A DNA stretch of 42,891 nucleotides from Candidatus Omnitrophota bacterium (lineage in GTDB: Bacteria; Omnitrophota; Gorgyraeia; Aquiviventales; Aquiviventaceae): positions 1 to 42,891 of the forward strand of contig JAHFGX010000008.1 in the NCBI GenBank assembly GCA_023247215.1. The letters are read 5' to 3'. The notes under the pieces were generated by a model. It was not told the DNA's origin. It was given only the letters and a program-made list of their open reading frames with translations, and searched no databases. The position numbers were made by a program, and so were the translations under genes. This document shows positions 42,741-42,891 of this stretch, in pieces (the first letter of the stretch is position 1; each line of letters begins with the position of its first letter).

Positions 42741-42891
42741 TCACAGCCCTCGAGTCAGCACGAGATTATCCCGATGGATCACTTCCCGTCCTGTCCGAAC
42801 CCCCAGGATCTGGGCAATCCGATCGCTGCGCTGCCCTTGGATGCGCGTCAGATCACCCGAGGAATAGCTGGACAGGCCCCGGCCCAGCTCC
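42741..42891 (-). CDS. proB: Glutamate 5-kinase, C-terminal end (partial, 5' end off window)
   Basis: Only the last 49 residues are visible. ELGRGLSSYSSGDLTRIQGQ and EVIHRDNLVL are the closing segment of the ProB PUA domain. The frame is open to the right edge. Adjacent proA confirms the call. The kinase domain is outside the window. Confidence 0.9.
   Translation of the reverse strand, partial: ELGRGLSSYSSGDLTRIQGQRSDRIAQILGVRTGREVIHRDNLVLTRGL

Overview
All 49 genes recognised in this GC-rich window lie on the minus strand, so transcription runs from the right edge to the left. The genes are packed tightly: many junctions are 4-bp ATGA overlaps and most gaps are under 40 bp. The longest non-coding stretch is about 100 bp (8904-9006). 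No tRNA, rRNA, CRISPR array, insertion sequence or phage gene was seen, and no stretch above 300 bp lacks a gene. The gene set points to a free-living Gram-negative bacterium: a SurA-type periplasmic chaperone, type II secretion pseudopilins and ATPases, MurA, and a GatCAB amidotransferase. The mix resembles uncultured lineages such as Omnitrophota, but that placement is a guess from gene content.

Right part (42891-32677): proB (partial), proA, nadD, a CNNM/CBS membrane protein, a 46-residue zinc-ribbon protein, rsfS, argS, a strongly reduced mfd, a surA-like gene, pdxA and rsmA. Centre-right (32640-24431): gatC, gatA, gatB, a carboxy-terminal processing protease, tsaD, an MgtC-family gene, a bactofilin fused to a DNA-binding domain, a tail-anchored DNA-binding protein, larB and a cupin. 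Centre (24418-19619): two tandem type II secretion ATPases, gspG, gspH and a TPR protein. Next (19550-9007) comes a housekeeping block: polA, coaE, rho, rpmE, prfA, prmC, murA, rpsP, trmD, rplS, rnhB and yraN.

Left part (8978-1): a one-carbon operon behind a clear sigma-70 promoter whose 17-bp spacer contains a perfect TGTGA-N6-TCACA dyad. Its genes are fchA, folD, metF, gcvT, gcvH, gcvPA, gcvPB, a LipM-type lipoyl/octanoyl transferase, a small CxxC protein and a split cobalamin-independent methionine synthase. Together they would oxidise glycine to methylene-tetrahydrofolate, lipoylate GcvH, reduce the one-carbon unit to methyl-THF for methionine, or oxidise it to 10-formyl-THF.

The most notable signals are: (1) a FolD that has lost its cyclohydrolase residues, next to a separate cyclohydrolase-family gene; (2) a bactofilin-HTH fusion next to a membrane-anchored HTH protein of the same type; (3) an Mfd reduced to about 650 residues, keeping the RNA-polymerase-binding and motor domains but lacking most of the UvrA-binding module, D3 and D7; (4) the CRP/FNR-like operator inside the one-carbon promoter.
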